From contig BSBM01000486.1 in the NCBI GenBank assembly GCA_027924585.1, positions 41,060,001-41,124,000 of the forward strand: a DNA stretch of 64,000 bases, written 5' to 3'. This DNA comes from Larix kaempferi (taxonomy: Eukaryota; Streptophyta; Pinopsida; Pinales; Pinaceae). The number at the start of each line of letters is the position of its first letter. The stretch's first letter is position 1. A model generated the notes under the pieces. It was given only the letters and a program-made list of their open reading frames with translations, did no database searches and was not told the origin of the DNA. A program made the position numbers and the translations under genes. Positions 11,168 to 24,900 of the stretch are shown one piece after another.

Positions 11168-12187
11168 TTATTCTATAACATCAGTTATATCTACCTTTTC
11201 TTTAGCATTAACTTCATTATCATCTTCATCTTCATCATCCACTTGTACATTCAGAATTACTTCATCTTCATCAAGGTATACTGCTTCATTGGCGGTTTCT
11301 TCATCAGCAATAGACATTGGTTGATTCACCAAATCATTGCATGCTTCATTTTCATCTTCACCATCACATTCTACTACATTGGAAGCTTCACCATCACAGG
11401 CTACTACACTAGCAGCTTCAATTGCAACTTCTATATCTTTGTATTCATCATCCACTCGTGCATCTACATAGTCAGATTCATTTCCTGCTTCATTGGCAAC
11501 TTCATCTTTGTCATTATGGATTCCATGCACTTGTGACAACATAAAAGGATTCCCCATGCTCTGCTTTACACATAGATTCTTCTTTATTCTCCTTCTCTAT
11601 TAGCTTTGCTTCACACACATATGCTTCTTCTAGTGTGGAAACATTATGCAAGATGTTTCTCTCCATTTTAGTGTACTATGTTTCTAGAACACTCCAAGCT
11701 TCCTTGGCGCTTGTTGCTCCTTCACTTATGGGAAAAATGCTCTTATCCAAGTCTTGTCGAATGAAAGACAATGCTACAACATCATTATTCTTCTGATGTT
11801 GAGACATGACCTCATAGGCAGGTTCTTCAAACCCATTCAACAAAATATCCTAGAGGTCTTATGCATGTAATTTAGTTCTCATTTTGATAAGCCACATATC
11901 ATAGTTTTTACTATAGAAAATAGGCGGTGGAAAAAAAATTGTTCTCTTCCACTTCATGTGTTATCTCTACTATAGTCTTCGAAAAGTATGTCTTTGAGAA
12001 GTATCCCATGAGTTGTTGCTCATTTTCCACTGAAACTTCTACTTTTTCTCTTATGTTCTCTCTCCTAAGCTCTTTAAGTCTCCTTTTCTGACCCGTGACA
12101 GTTTTTCTTGTAAGCTCATCAACCTTCTATCGTGGCTAACATCTTCCTTTAGTTTCCTTCTCTTCTCTCTTTCTCAATCCTTTGTCT
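11168..12187 (-). pseudogene. Decayed copia Gag (UBN2-type) with acidic tail
   Basis: On the minus strand, from about 11950 down, the translation includes KNYDMWLIKMRTKLHA, GFEEPAYEVMSQHQKN, SAKEAWSVLE and a run around KMERNILHNVSTLEEAY. All are characteristic of the copia Gag DUF4219/UBN2 region, where the fold packs around the conserved Trp residues. Several stops and probable frameshifts break it. The following acidic segment (11557-11168) is open for 129 codons but is compositionally biased. The 4.2-kb LTR-like unit at 12193 inserted just upstream of it. Confidence 0.72.
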
Positions 12188-13201
12188 TTCCTTGTAACAT
12201 ACCCTTTTTTGTTGAAGAATATTTTGTGTTAGAAACATTATGATAACTTTTATTGTAAAGTTTTATGTTGGACAGGTGTCCAAGGATGACTATAATTTGC
12301 ACAATATTGTATTATTTAATAAATAAAATATGAGACAAACACCTAAGAGGATTGTTGAAAGAGTAGTTACTGATCCACTAGGTGGAATGGAATCTGGGGT
12401 AGAAGGCAATGGACAAGTGGTAGCATCATGATGCAACTAACTAGTTGTCGGTATGGGACAACTCCCTTAAAATGTGGTCATAGTGCCCTGGAAAGTGGGA
12501 CTGGAGCTTGAGGCTCATTTATTCCAAAACTGACCACTAAAGACCTAGGCAGTCTATATAATAGCCATCAAATTATGAACTGAAGTTCATCACTTTTCCT
12601 GACGAGGAAATTTACCTTGGGGTTTTGCTGTGTTTGCACCCAATAGATTTGATGAGGGGGTATGCTAAGTTGTTGATCATGTTGTGAGTCTGCCAAACTC
12701 TATTGAGTTCAGGTGTTTGATGTTGAGTGCTGAAGGCATATTGAGTGCCTTGCTCCTACACAGATTCCATCTACTTAGTGGTTCAGTGATCAGGCTCGGG
12801 GGTTCACAAGAAGCCAGCAGTTGGCTGCTTTTTCTGAAATAGGTTGGGAGGAACAGGCCTCCTTGGGTGTTTGTCGGCCCTATCTTCATCTACAGGTTTC
12901 ATTATCTTTTCTAACTTCAAACATTTAAAGTTTCTAATTACAAATAAATTTACTGTTTTATTTTATAAGTTTATTTAAAACAAATGCAATTATTTCAGTT
13001 TCTGAGTAAGTTACGATTATGTATAGAAATGATTAGGATTGAATAAAATAGTTCTCTGCATTTTCCCCCATGCAAGTGGATCTGCATCATACTCTAGTAT
13101 AGAGATTAGATTAAGTTAGATAGATAATTGATAGGAAAATAGCCATATGATTGAGAAGATAAAAATGTTATATTTTCTTAAGTTTCTGCTTACTATTAAA
13201 T

Positions 13202-13205
<4 letters not shown>

Positions 13206-13253
<48 letters not shown>
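13206..13253. repeat. (TA)n microsatellite
   Basis: About 24 uninterrupted TA units. The ORFs on both strands that cross it (poly Tyr-Ile) are artefacts. Confidence 0.95.
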
Positions 13254-13256
<3 letters not shown>

Positions 13257-15067
13257 TGTTTTCCTTATGATTTTCTTTACAGATAATAGTTTCAGAATTG
13301 TTTTTCTTTCACAAACCAATATTCAAATTACCCAGTTATAAGAAAGGATATTTGTTTTTCCAAATACACAGTAATGTTTTCTTCATTTCTATAAATAAGT
13401 ATCTTTTGTCTCGAAACAGATAGTCTCCCTTTCTAAAGTATAAGAATTATCTTTCTATGTGATAGTATTTAATATATATATATGTATATATATCATAACA
13501 GTTGCAGATTTAATATCACCATATAGCATTCTATTATTTTTCCTTTTAAAACAGTGCACAGTTAATAAGTATAAATTCTTCATGCACAAATTTTTCATTA
13601 CTATGCTATTTATTTATTTTAGTAAATAATATTCTTGTTATGCAAGCAGAGTCTTATGTTTTCAAACCTAAACTTCGTTTCATTTACTTAGTATCATCAA
13701 CTCTCGGCTCATGGCCAGCATTTTAACTGTTCATAAACATAAACATCAAACCATGTTTTTTATTGCCATCAAACTAAACACACAAACTTCATTCGTTTCT
13801 ATAGATCGAGCTAGTCAACATTTCGGTATCATCTCAAGGTTTTTCTGTTATTACATTGATAGTAGAAAACTCTAAACAGAAGTAACGAAAACAAGTTTGA
13901 TGCCGAGATCATAACGTTGAGCAGAATCAAAACCTTTTGTGTTTTGAGTTACAGGTTAAATGTTAAACATTTTAAAACAAAGTCAAACCCTAACCCTCGA
14001 AGTTCATATAGAAAGAAAAATGCAACGTTTTATAAAACTCGACGGGTTTCATACAGGCCGAAACATTTCTCTAGAATTCAAAACATCTACCATTACTTAT
14101 TGAAACATAGAATTTAACATTATCTAAGTCCGTGAATAGGAAAACTTCCCCACGACTGTTACAGTTTGTACATTGCAAATAAAAAAAACAGGGCTCGTGC
14201 CTTTTGGGTCAATGTATTACCCTCCCCAAGCCTTTTACATTTTACAAACCCTAATTCGATGAAAGACAAATTCTCAGAGATAGACACGAAGATCTCGGAA
14301 CATACACATGAAGGCCATCACTTCCATCTAACCAGAGATACAAGGTAACCTCCCAAGCTTACCGGTCTGTATAGCAGCAGCCCACTACCAGAACCTAGAT
14401 TGGAGAAGCCATCGAAATTATTGGACCTGCAATCATATTTGAGACGAGGTTAAAACTAATTTAAAAAGGATTTAGTATTGATAAAACAACAATGACTGCA
14501 TTTACATTTGAGTATGGAAGCTACAGGGCTGGAGTTCAAAGAACTTTACCTTCAAAAAAAGAAGAAGGCCCAGTTCGTGTGGTTGTAACTTGTTTTGTAC
14601 CGTCGAATTCCAAGAAGAAGGAAACCCCTCTCATTACTTTACCGCTGAACAACCAAGAAAGCCAAAGACTGCATCTACTATAGGAGGACATGACCATTTC
14701 ACTCAGATTTAGCAAGCTGTAATCGTAAGCTTCGTATAAGCCCAGTGTTAAAAGAAAAACTTTCAACAGGTCTGATTTTTCGAACCACCACGAAGAAACA
14801 GACTCTCAAGCTGTAATATATGGCAAGTTATCACTGTAAAAACCTGTAGAGACTCGGCTCTTAAACCTTCTACAGGCCATGAGTTCAAAACACGGGCATT
14901 ACGATTCTAAACTGCAAATCGAGAACCCTAAAGATCCTCAGCCTATCGGCCAAACTCAGAGCCATTATCACCGAATGCCAAGGAAACATTTAACAAAATA
15001 AACATAGTGGAGGTAGGGTTTAATTTGCAACCGTCGAAGCCCTACTAGATCGACGGAGGAGATCACC

Positions 15068-15127
15068 GGGGAAACTTCACGTACTCCAAGAAAACCAGGG
15101 GAAACTTCACGTACTCCAAGAAAACCA
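15068..15127. repeat. 30-bp tandem duplication
   Basis: The 30-bp unit beginning ggggaaacttcacgtactcc occurs twice head to tail with no visible difference. Confidence 0.9.
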
Positions 15128-16365
15128 ACTGTATTAAATGATACATCATTACTACTGTCACGAAGGAGCCAGCTCAGTTAAACCCTCGAACCATTTTACT
15201 TACAACTCAACACAGGACTTGGAAGGCCACTATACTATCACGTGCCTTAGCCACTATGCTATCCATGGTGGAACTCCACTGCCTAGGCAGTTGTGAGTAT
15301 TCAATTGCCAAGGATATACCAGTACCTGCCAGCAGATTACATTTATAAGACGTTATCATTACACATTTATTTCCCTATGCATAGTATTTGGTGAATCGTG
15401 ATACTCGACCTTGAAACAATATCGTATGGCAAGGTAAAGTGTATATAGTTGTGTTGCTAGGGTTTTCGATAGTATCATATGGGGTCACGTAAATTGCACA
15501 CACCATGTAACACATAATTTTATTGTATAGGAATTTGTTTATTATTTTATACACATTGCAATATATTATATGGATAAAATAATAAATTGCACAAAGTTCA
15601 TATGATAACAAATGAATATAGTTAATTGCAATAATTCCTAGAATAGAACAAATCATTTCTTGTATAAATTTCTTAGATTTCGCATGTCATCATTTACCTT
15701 AAAAAATGCTTTCAGCCAATACATTATAGGCTTAGACTATTGCTCACAAATTGTATCAATAGCGTTTCTTTTACAATAAAAAGTGTACAAAAGTAGAAAT
15801 TCATGGATCCCATTCTTGACTAACTAAATGACAGTCAGTACAGAGATTCTATTCAGAATTTTTGATTGTGAGACTATTATTTCACCTATTAGGCTTTTTA
15901 AGATCTCACCTTTAACACTTGTAACTTTAGAAACTTTTAATCAGTAAGACGTAGAAGACACAGAAAACTGTTTTAGGACCCTTCGGTTACATGTTGTAAT
16001 TACCTTACCTTTAAACTGCAACAAGAATGATTTTTCACATGCTTTAGCACAAATGCTAAGTAAGCCTCGAGGCGTCCGTAGGACCCCTTCATCATCAACA
16101 AAAGTACTTTAGTCAAAGACAGTCAAAACATCAATCATTGCAATTAAACATGGAAGGTTGTAAAAGTACTGCTGCGTTTGAATAACATCAAAGCAAAGAT
16201 ATAAAACATCTAGTCACGAACTTTGCATCTTAAAAACTAGAAAAGATTTTAATATAGTAGTACAACTTTCACACATTATTATTTTCCGCACAGTTAGAAT
16301 AGGCATTTATTGCTATGTCGAAAATTTTTAAATTTTTGTGATTTTTTTTGGGATGTTACATTCCT

Positions 16366-17220
16366 TCCTTATCACTTGCTAAAAAATATAGATTCTATAT
16401 ATACCCTAAATGCAAAATCTCTTTTGTGGATCCTCTTGTTATGGTCATATGCCATCACTTACAAACCAACAATCTTTTTCCAATATGCAACTTTGTCTTC
16501 GATCTTTGTGGAAATCGGGTCCACTCTTCTTTACGCATGGTATCTAATATTTATATTCCTCAATCATCCAAATACATGCAACTAAATCCCTTAAACTTCT
16601 TAAAAGATTTCAAGAAACCTTTAATTCCATTTGCGAAATTAATTCTTTAATTTTTTATTTTCTTTTTGTCAACATACAGAAATATATGATAAGAGTCTTC
16701 CCAAAAAAATATATATATTTCTCCCAAAAAAATATATCACACTATATTGGAGGATGTTTCTTTTCAAAAGTTAAAATCCACTAGCTCCTTTTGAAGATGA
16801 CCTTTAAATTATTTTATACAACTTTCATATCTTCCTTTTCAAGATGACGTAAGAGCTATTTTTTCATTTTTTTTAAATACCTTTGGTTTCTATGAAGTGG
16901 CTCTTCCATTAAATGTTTTAGCCTCTTCCCAGCTTGCCTTCCCTCACGTGGATTGTTGTTCTTCATGCTTTCTCGTCACTCAAATTGACCTTTCCATGCA
17001 TGGAACGACAACTCTTCTCTTTGCATGGACTGTGAAATTTGTGTCAATCTCAGGACTCACAAAGAGCTACCAACTATTTGACTTGTCAACAATAAGTTAG
17101 CAAGAGCAATTACCATCCTTTGATGTATCACTGGGTATTGTTTGTCCAACTATTCTTAAATATTTAATCTTGTAAAATGTGACCAATAGGGAGGGAATTT
17201 CATAAGTGAACATCATAACG
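16366..17220. other. AT-rich stretch, no gene seen
   Basis: Homopolymer-rich sequence with many stops on both strands. I see no retroelement domain or LTR border. It is the original flank of the 4.2-kb insertion and probably old repeat sequence. Confidence 0.4.
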
Positions 17221-17416
17221 TTTTTTTTTTGCGGAAACGGTGCACAGGAAACCCACCAATACTTCCCCACATTTCGTGGATGGTAAGGATGGTAAACCGT
17301 CGGCCAGAAATAGCGGCTGGCCTAACCCCTTAGGACTCAAGGCTTGAACTCGTGACCTCCCCCCGTACCGAGAGAGTGTTCGCACGTCTTACCAATTAAG
17401 CTGAACCTTGGGGCTC
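17221..17416 (-). mobile_element. tRNA-derived SINE, minus strand
   Basis: On the minus strand the sequence starts GAGCCCCAAGG. It has an A-box-like AGCTTAATTGGTAAGACG (about 17386-17403), a B-box-like GGTCACGAGTTCAAGCC (17341-17357), a GC-rich body and a terminal A run (T run at 17221-17230). The spacing of the two boxes and the A tail match plant SINEs transcribed by RNA polymerase III. No clear target duplication is visible, so the borders are approximate. Confidence 0.75.
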
Positions 17417-18109
17417 ACAATGTTGATTGTTATCCATGAAGCCCACATAACATGCAATGGAATATAGATTAATGATGTCTTTGTGGTTTGATCCTCAAAT
17501 CAAGTTGCCCAGGCCTTTGCTAAAAGTTAAAACAATACAAAAAATGGAGTTCATGATAGGTTATCATGGAATGGGTTTGATCCTCGAATCAAGTTTCCCA
17601 AGCCTTTGTTAAAAGTTGAAACAATACAAAAAATGGAGTTCATGATAGGTATCACGGAATGGGTGGCAAAATTGATTAGAAGATATTATCTTTTGAAAAT
17701 AATATTACATATTATTTTATTTTTCTAATGTATATGTTGTGTGGTTGTTTATCAAAATATTAGCTCAACCTACATATATTTATCAATTATTAATGCATTT
17801 TTAACAAGTTGAGTTGAGCATGTAGGTGAACATCACAAGGCTATTGATAGAATGTGTAATTGTTGGAACCTAATCCATCCGGTGAAGATGAAGTGTCATC
17901 TTCAGAAGTCCAAGAGACTCCTTGGAATACGAATCCAAGAGTCACATCCAATGTATTTATATGTACATATGTTAATGGAAAATGTATCTCACGCTTATCC
18001 ATATTGTGTGTTATTTGGCTTTGTGCTTTCCAATTGTGAATCTAATCTATAGGGAATTCAATAGTGGTATTAAAGTGGATCTAAGACTGTGTCCTGTGCT
18101 TAGAGAATT
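17417..18109. other. Non-coding stretch with an 89-bp tandem duplication
   Basis: A unit of about 89 bp starting gtttgatcctc is repeated at 17486 and 17575 with a few substitutions and one indel. The rest, to 18109, is AT-rich and probably the 3' end and LTR of the copia element whose RNase H begins at 18110. No border was found. Confidence 0.5.
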
Positions 18110-18252
18110 GCAACCTCCTCAGTCCTATTACCTGTTATGAACTTCACCATTGTTCACAAGTTCTCTTATGAAGTGATATCTGGTATCAATGTGCTTGCTC
18201 TTTTGATGAAATACATGGTTCTTGGATAGGGCGATCTCTAAATTGTTGTCAC
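18110..18252 (-). pseudogene. Copia RNase H, C-terminal part, split by element E1
   Basis: The minus strand reads CDNNLEIALSKNHVFHQKSK then HIDTRYHFIRELV, the conserved C-terminal half of copia RNase H. The N-terminal half lies 15 kb away at 33229-33440. The break coincides with the gtcac target duplication of E1 (18248-18252 and 33229-33233), so the two pieces were one gene before E1 inserted. Confidence 0.9.
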
Positions 18253-18903
18253 TGTTAACACCTAAAAAGTGCTCACTAGCTCATTCCCTTATTCACATGA
18301 CCCATTTGTCCACTTTTCCACCATCTGAGCCTCTGAAACCAACAAAAGGTCACCAAAAGACCTTAGTACACCCCTTTTTCCATTAAAAAAGATTATTTTT
18401 CCTGAAAAGCATAAAAAACCCTCAAAAAGGGTCCAAATTCCCCAAAATATTAAAAAGGGAATTAAAATATTATTTTTATTCAAAAAAGGAAAAAGGAGGG
18501 AAAAGTACCTAAACCATGTTGGTCAATACCATTTGGTTTCCACAAAACCACAAATGGTATTCCCCACCACCAAAACCTATAAAAAGGTGGTAGGGGCTCC
18601 TCATTTCACATCCATCCATTATCTCATCCTTATGTTGTTGAAATCTCCCTTGAGCATTTTAGCCATTGAAGCAATCTTGGAGAAGGAGACCTCTTGGAGC
18701 TTGGAGCTACTCATCTTGGGAGTTGCTCAACATCAACCTTCACCATTGAAGGTATTATCGCAAGCACTTGCTTGCCCCCCATTTTTCAATACAAATTTAT
18801 TCTTTAATATTTTCTTGTTCTTGTTTTTCAAATGTTTACATTATTTGCTTATATTCTTGCATAGATCCATGATTAGTTTTGTTTAGTTTAGTTTCTTGTT
18901 TTA
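18253..18903 (+). repeat. E1 5' LTR, truncated at its 3' end
   Basis: 651 bp matching 32505-33155. It has a TATA box (TATAAAAA, 18578-18585) in plus orientation. The last 73 bp seen in the other LTR, and the PBS that should follow, are absent. At 18901-18903 the LTR joins the reversed pol gene, and the bases tta supply pol's stop codon. Confidence 0.92.
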
Positions 18904-21900
18904 GGTTTTATCATGAGCTTGATCGTAAGCGAGGACAAGGTCTCCCTCAGAAAAGGTTCTTGGGTGGACGTGTTTGTCGTAACTTAGTTTCGATCGTTGT
19001 TTAGCTGCTTCCATGTTTTGAATGGCTGTGCGCCGATCTTCATCGGCCTGCTCTAGGAGTAGTAAACGTTGCTCGATCGGGGAAGTGTCCGGTAGGAGTT
19101 CAACGGCGATATGTAAGGCTGGGATCTGGAACTCAATAGGGAGGACGGATTCGACACCGTGAACTAAATGGAAAGGGGTAAAACCGGTGGCGGTTTTGGT
19201 TGAGGTGCGGTAGGCCCATAGTGCCGGGAAAAGCATGTGGTGCCTATTGGATTTGTGCTTGTCTACAGTACGTTGGAGAATGGTCTTCAAAATTTTATTG
19301 ATCGCTTCGACTTGGCCGTTTCCTTGTGGATAGTAAGCGGAAGAGAAATGGTGTTCAAATTTCAACATGGTTGATAATTCCTTCCAGACAGCATCTTCGA
19401 AGTGAGAGCCGTGGTTAGAGACTAGTTGCTTTGGCACTCCGAAACGAGCGATAACATGGTTGAAGAAAAACCGTGCTGCAGTGTCGGCTTTGCAATTATA
19501 GGTCGGCATGGCTTCTTCCCACTTGGTGAAATAATCTACAGCCACAACGATGTGTTTGTGACCGCCGGCTGACGTGGGGTTGCAGTCGAGGAAGTCGATG
19601 GCCCATTTGCAGAATGGTCCAACAGTGATGACTGGATGAAGGGGGGCGGGGGGGGTTCTTGCTTTGGGGGCAAATAGTTGGCAGTTCTGGCAATGCTTGA
19701 CTGCGGTGATGCAATCAGTAAACAATGATGGCCAAAAATAACCGGCCCGAATGATTTTCTGGGCGGTGGCCATGCCGGAGAAATGGCCTCCGCAGGCATC
19801 GCTATGACAATCATTGAGGACTTGTTCTGCCTCACTATGGGATAGGCATCGGCGTAAGATGGTATCAACGCCGCGTCGGTAAAGTACATCCCCTAACAAG
19901 AGATATCGTGGGGCGTGGTGTCGTATGCGATGGCGTCCATCACGATCGATGTGTGGTCGAAATTTTTGCGTACGAAGGTAAGTCAAAATGTCTCCATACC
20001 AAGGGTCATCAGACGAAATGATGAAGATCTGCTCGTCAATCAGGTCCGTTTGGATAACGGGTGATGTTGAAGAGGATGGGAGGTCAGTGATGAGGTGAGC
20101 AAGCGCGAGGGCTTTAGTGCTTTTGGGAGTTCTGAAAGTGAGGTCATATTCCTGGAGGATAATGACCCATTTAGCAACACGACCTTGTAGGAGTCGCCGG
20201 GTTAGGAGATAGACCATAGGGTTGGAGTCGGCCACGACCATGGTATGACTGAGTAGAATGTAGTGTCGCAATTTTTGTACGGAAAATACTACAACTAGGG
20301 CTAATCTTTCCTCGTATGGGTAACGCAGAGGCGGGCCAGACAAGGTCTGGCTGACGTAATAAATCACATGCTCTTGGTGGGAGGCATCTTCTTGGACCAA
20401 AACTCCGGACACAGCATATTCAGATGCCGAGACATAAAGGGTGAAGTCTTGAGAGAAATCCGGTGGGGATATCAAGGGGGCTTGTGTGAGAGATTTCTTG
20501 AGGGCTTCGAATGCCCTGTCTGCTTGCTCATCCCAAACAAAGGGTATGTGGGTACGAAGTAAGCGTAAGAACCCGTGGACTTTGGTGGCATAGTCAGGAA
20601 CGAAGCGCCTAAGGAAATTGGACCGCCCTTGTAGACTTTGGAGCTGCCGAAGCGTGCGAGGAGGCGGAAGGTCTAAGATGGCTTTGACTTTCAGTGGATC
20701 GACAGTGATTCCGTCTTGGGAAACAATGAAACCCAACAACCGGCCTGCCAGGACGCAAAAGACACACTTGTGTGGGTTCAAGCGGATTTTATATTTGCGA
20801 CAACGTAGGAAAACTTGCCGAAGGTCGTTAAGGTGGTCTGATCGTTTTCGGGAACGAGCTGTGAGGTCATCAAGGTAGACTCGGAGGATATGCACCAAGT
20901 CGTGAAAGCAATAGGTCATGGCCCGCTGGAAAGTGGCACCAACATTTTTAATTCCAAATGGCATGACGCGATAGGCAAAGGTGCCCCATGGGGTGGTGAA
21001 GGCAGTCTTGTACTGATCCTCCTTGCGGATGTGAATCTGGTTATATCCGAAAAACCCGTCCATGAAGGATAGGACTTCACGGCCCGCACACTCATCAATG
21101 AGTTGGTCAATGAATGGCGTGGGGAAATTGTCTTTTGGACAAGCGTGGTTTAAATCACAGAAGTCACTGCATACTCTAAGGGTGCCTTGCTTTTTGTTGA
21201 CGGGAACGGGGTTCGACACCTAGGTGGTGTATGGAATAGGGTAAATGAATCCTGCTTTGCGAAGTTTCTCGACCTCAGCTTTAACAGCTGACAGCTTGGA
21301 AGGGTGAATGGGTCGCTGTTTCTGACGAACAGGGGGTACCTCAGGCCATGTATCAATGTGGTGCTCTATAATGGCGGGGTCGAGACCAGGCATCTCGGTA
21401 TAGGACCAGGCAAAGACATCACGGAACTCTTGAAAGAGCTTTTTGTACGCCTGAGTTTCTGCTTGGGTGCAAGATGCGCCCAGCGAGATGAGCTCAGGTT
21501 TCCCTGGTGTTGTGGAAATATCGATTTGTATAATCGGGGAAATGTTGGACATGTTCCCTTCTTCAAAGGCTTCGGGTGCTGGGATGGGGTCTTTTAACCA
21601 ATCGACCTTGGTGGGTATGAAATCTTTTGATTCGACCGATAGCTGGTTGGATGCGGTGGATGTAGATGCTTCCGGGAGGAAGTACGAGCGATGATGCATA
21701 TCATCCCAAGGGTAGTCGGGTGCAGTGAGTGTCTCCAAAATTTGCTCATCAGTATTGAAGTAGTCAGACCATAAATCAAGGGGTTCTGGTTTGAAAGTTG
21801 TTGAAATCATATATATTGTATTGACTTCTTCCGACGAGGATGATGGCGGGGGGTAGATCTCCTCGATTAGGGTAGGAGATATCTCCAAATCGACATTGTT

Positions 21901-24900
21901 TAACTCGTATAATGCTGCTCTATAGTCAGGGAGATCGGGACAATGGTGAGAGTAGTGGCCGTAAACACTGCATATGGCACAAGGATGGTTGGTGCGCAGT
22001 GATTTGTCGCGAGGTTGAGGTGGTGGCTCAAGTCTAACGACTGGGATGCCGGCGTCATCGTCCAACATATTCATATGCTCTTGGAGTGCTGGTAACTGTG
22101 GGCATTGATGAGTTGGATGGCCTATCTCATCGCACAACGAGCATTTAGGGGGAGCTCGAAACACCGGTGGGGGTTTAACTGCCTTAGGAGGTGGTATAGC
22201 AGTGTATGGTTGTGGACCTCTGCCCCCAGTGGGCTTGATAAGAGGGGGGGGATTCGTTGACGACGAAGGAATATTGAGACTAGGAGGAGGTTTCGTTGAC
22301 GACGAAGGGATTGTGACACCAGGAGGAGGTTGATTTGTGGTAACAATAGGTTGTACCGGTTGGAGGATGACGTTTGGTGTCGGCGGTGGAACGGGAGGCG
22401 AAATATACCACACGGGTAATCCCAATGTTAACCCGGGTAGACTAAGGGTAGCCATAACCGGGGCACTTACTACACCCGAAGGAGGAAATAGAAAGGGGAT
22501 GGTGTGGATGGGTGTGACACCGATGTGACTAGGGATCAATGGTGGTTGACTACCGGGTGTTTGTGTATTCTGTGAAAGAGTACAGAGGTTTGCGACATGG
22601 GTCTCCGGTGACGGTGGTGGAATGGCCTGAAATGAAGAGGTCATTGGTGTATCTGAGTAAAGTCCGGGTCCCATAGAAGACACAAAGGAGGTAGTTGCAC
22701 TAGAAGCGGGTTGTTCAATCATGGGAAGAACATTTTCAGGTGCTGCAGGGGCATTGGGATCATAGTAGGTGAGTTGGTCAATTTTGACCACGCGTCCCTC
22801 GTGGGGGAACATCATGGTGCGAAAAACGGATGAGGCGACCGCTTTCATGGCGTACATGTAACTGCGGCCAAGTAAAAGGTTATAATCGAGCTGGGCATTA
22901 ATGACCTCTATGTCAATGAGCACAGTTTTCCCACCTAATTGGACGGGGACCTTGGGTAGTAAACCTTGAGGTTGAGTTGACCGGCCGTCGTAGGCCCGCA
23001 ATGCAGTGGTGGATTGCTGGAGAGTAGGGGATCCCAACTTCTGCCAAACAAATGTGGACATGACGCATGTGGAGGCACCCTCGTCGATGATACATCGATG
23101 GATGACAAGATTCCGAATAGAAACAGAAACTTGGACTGCTATAGTGGAAGGCAGACGTGGTTCGGACTGGTCCAAATCAAAGGTCATTAATTTCGTATCA
23201 TTTGGGTCAATCGCCCCAATGGCGGAAAGTAAAGTCTTGCGCTGCGTAGGACAGTTTTTCAAGACTTCTAACGCAGACATGGCTGCGGGAGATTGAGCTA
23301 AGTCATCTACGATGTTGTAATTTGACGCAGCCCGTGCATTGGGGTTGTTGTTGATACGGCGGAGTGGGAAATGAGGTGCTTTAGATGCGCCATCCAGTGG
23401 AAGAGGTGGTATCCGTAACGTCTGATCGGTGGGATGAGCGTTAGTATCCTTATCGGCGGGGGGGGCTTCGGGGGTAGGGCCATACTGGTTCCGACGGGTT
23501 TGGATATTGACGTCGGCAGTGGACATCATCAATAAGTGGTGAGTGCCTGAATCAAACATGGGTTGATCAGGAGCGGCGTAAGTTATTTGTTGTGGTTGCA
23601 CGTTGCCCTGTGGGGGGGCTAACGGCTGAGTGTTCACCACTCCTTGTGTTGGAAAAGGGTTTTGTAGCACCAAAGGTTGCTGTTGAGGTGGTGGAGGGTT
23701 GGGTGGCGGCTGAGGAGCCGCCTGCCCTTGACGATGGGCGTCATCTGTCCATAGTTGTCGAGCTCGCTCCAGATGTGGGCAAGCGTGGGTATAGTGGCCA
23801 TAGACACCGCAAATAGAACAAGGATGGTTTGTTCGTAAATTAGCATTTTTGGCTTGCTTAGGTGGCCGATCAGGATTCTGATGAGCAGGCGCCGCGTTAT
23901 TGTTTTGCGGAGGATGGGTAGGTTGTGGAGCTTTGTTATGGTTTTGGTTGTTTCCACAGTTACATCCTCTTCCGCGGTTTGGTTGCCCACCCTGGTTACG
24001 TTGGTTATTTTGGTATTGGGGCTGATGTTGTTGTGCGTACACATGCCCTTGAGCATTGGGGGGATTCTGGGGAGCCGCAGGTGCAGGAGCAGGTTGCGGT
24101 GGATAATATGTTGGTGGAGCTGGAGGTGGTCCAGCTGCCTGTTGGGGTTGTTGGTACCCCTGAGCTATTGGATGTGGTGGATTAGCTGGTGCAGCTTGCT
24201 GTGGGTACTGCATCTGCTGTGGCGAGAACTGAATGGGGTTCTGTGTAGCAGGTTGGTTATAGTATGTAGGAGGTACATATGCTAATGGTGCTTGTCCATA
24301 GCAATGTTGCGGACAAGAGGGTCCATGAATATGATGTGTCTGGTTTGTTGGAGCGTAAGAAGTTGTCGCTCCGGAACTGGATGTAGCCCTAGAGAGGTCT
24401 GGGGCAGGCATGGTACTCACCATGCTGAAAGGTTTAGCTTGGGGTGTGATTTGGCCAATAAGGCCATCGGCGGCATGAGATGCCCCCGGCGCGTCACTGC
24501 GTGAAGAGTCACCTCGTGGGGCGTCAGGTATGATTGTGTATAGATAACCCGACTGAGCGTAAATGAGATCAAACTGTTGGGCTTTGAGGATGGCCTCTTC
24601 TTCATACTGGGGTCTTTCAGATGCCACATCCTTCGCAATGAGAGGGAGGAGGGATTTTAGAAACCAATCTAAGAAGATACGATCGTCTAATTTGATTTTG
24701 CAGAGGCTTCGACGTCGACGCCACTCATGAATGTGGTCAGTGATGTGGGTGGCCGTGTTCTGTCTGCAAGACAGTAGGATCTCGACGCCCGCATCATAGC
24801 GGACAGGTAACTGAAAGAACTGCAGGAAGGTCGAGGCAAGGGAGGTAAAAGTGGCATGCGTCCCATGGGGCTGCTCGATATACCACTTGGCTGCAGAGCC

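Larger units (their letters stand above)
12193..16360. mobile_element. Very long solo LTR (about 4.2 kb) with TTCCT target duplication
   Basis: The unit starts TGTAACATACCC and ends GGGATGTTACA, an 8-bp perfect terminal inverted repeat (TGTAACAT/ATGTTACA). It is flanked by a perfect 5-bp duplication, ttcct (12188-12192 and 16361-16365). Within its 4,168 bp I find no gag, pol or internal LTR pair, so a solo LTR left by recombination is the best reading. The length is unusual for an LTR. It contains a long (TA)n tract and a 30-bp tandem duplication. A different element type with short terminal repeats cannot be excluded. Confidence 0.72.

Noticed and set aside
13116-13341. Poly Tyr-Ile ORFs on both strands
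   Set aside because: Products of the (TA)n microsatellite.
17341-17405. Possible tRNA gene from A and B boxes
   Set aside because: No cloverleaf can be completed; a GC-rich body and A tail follow, so it is a SINE.
23592-24504. Plus-strand ORFs of 70-143 codons
   Set aside because: Shadows of the Pro/Gln-rich linker of E1 Gag on the opposite strand.
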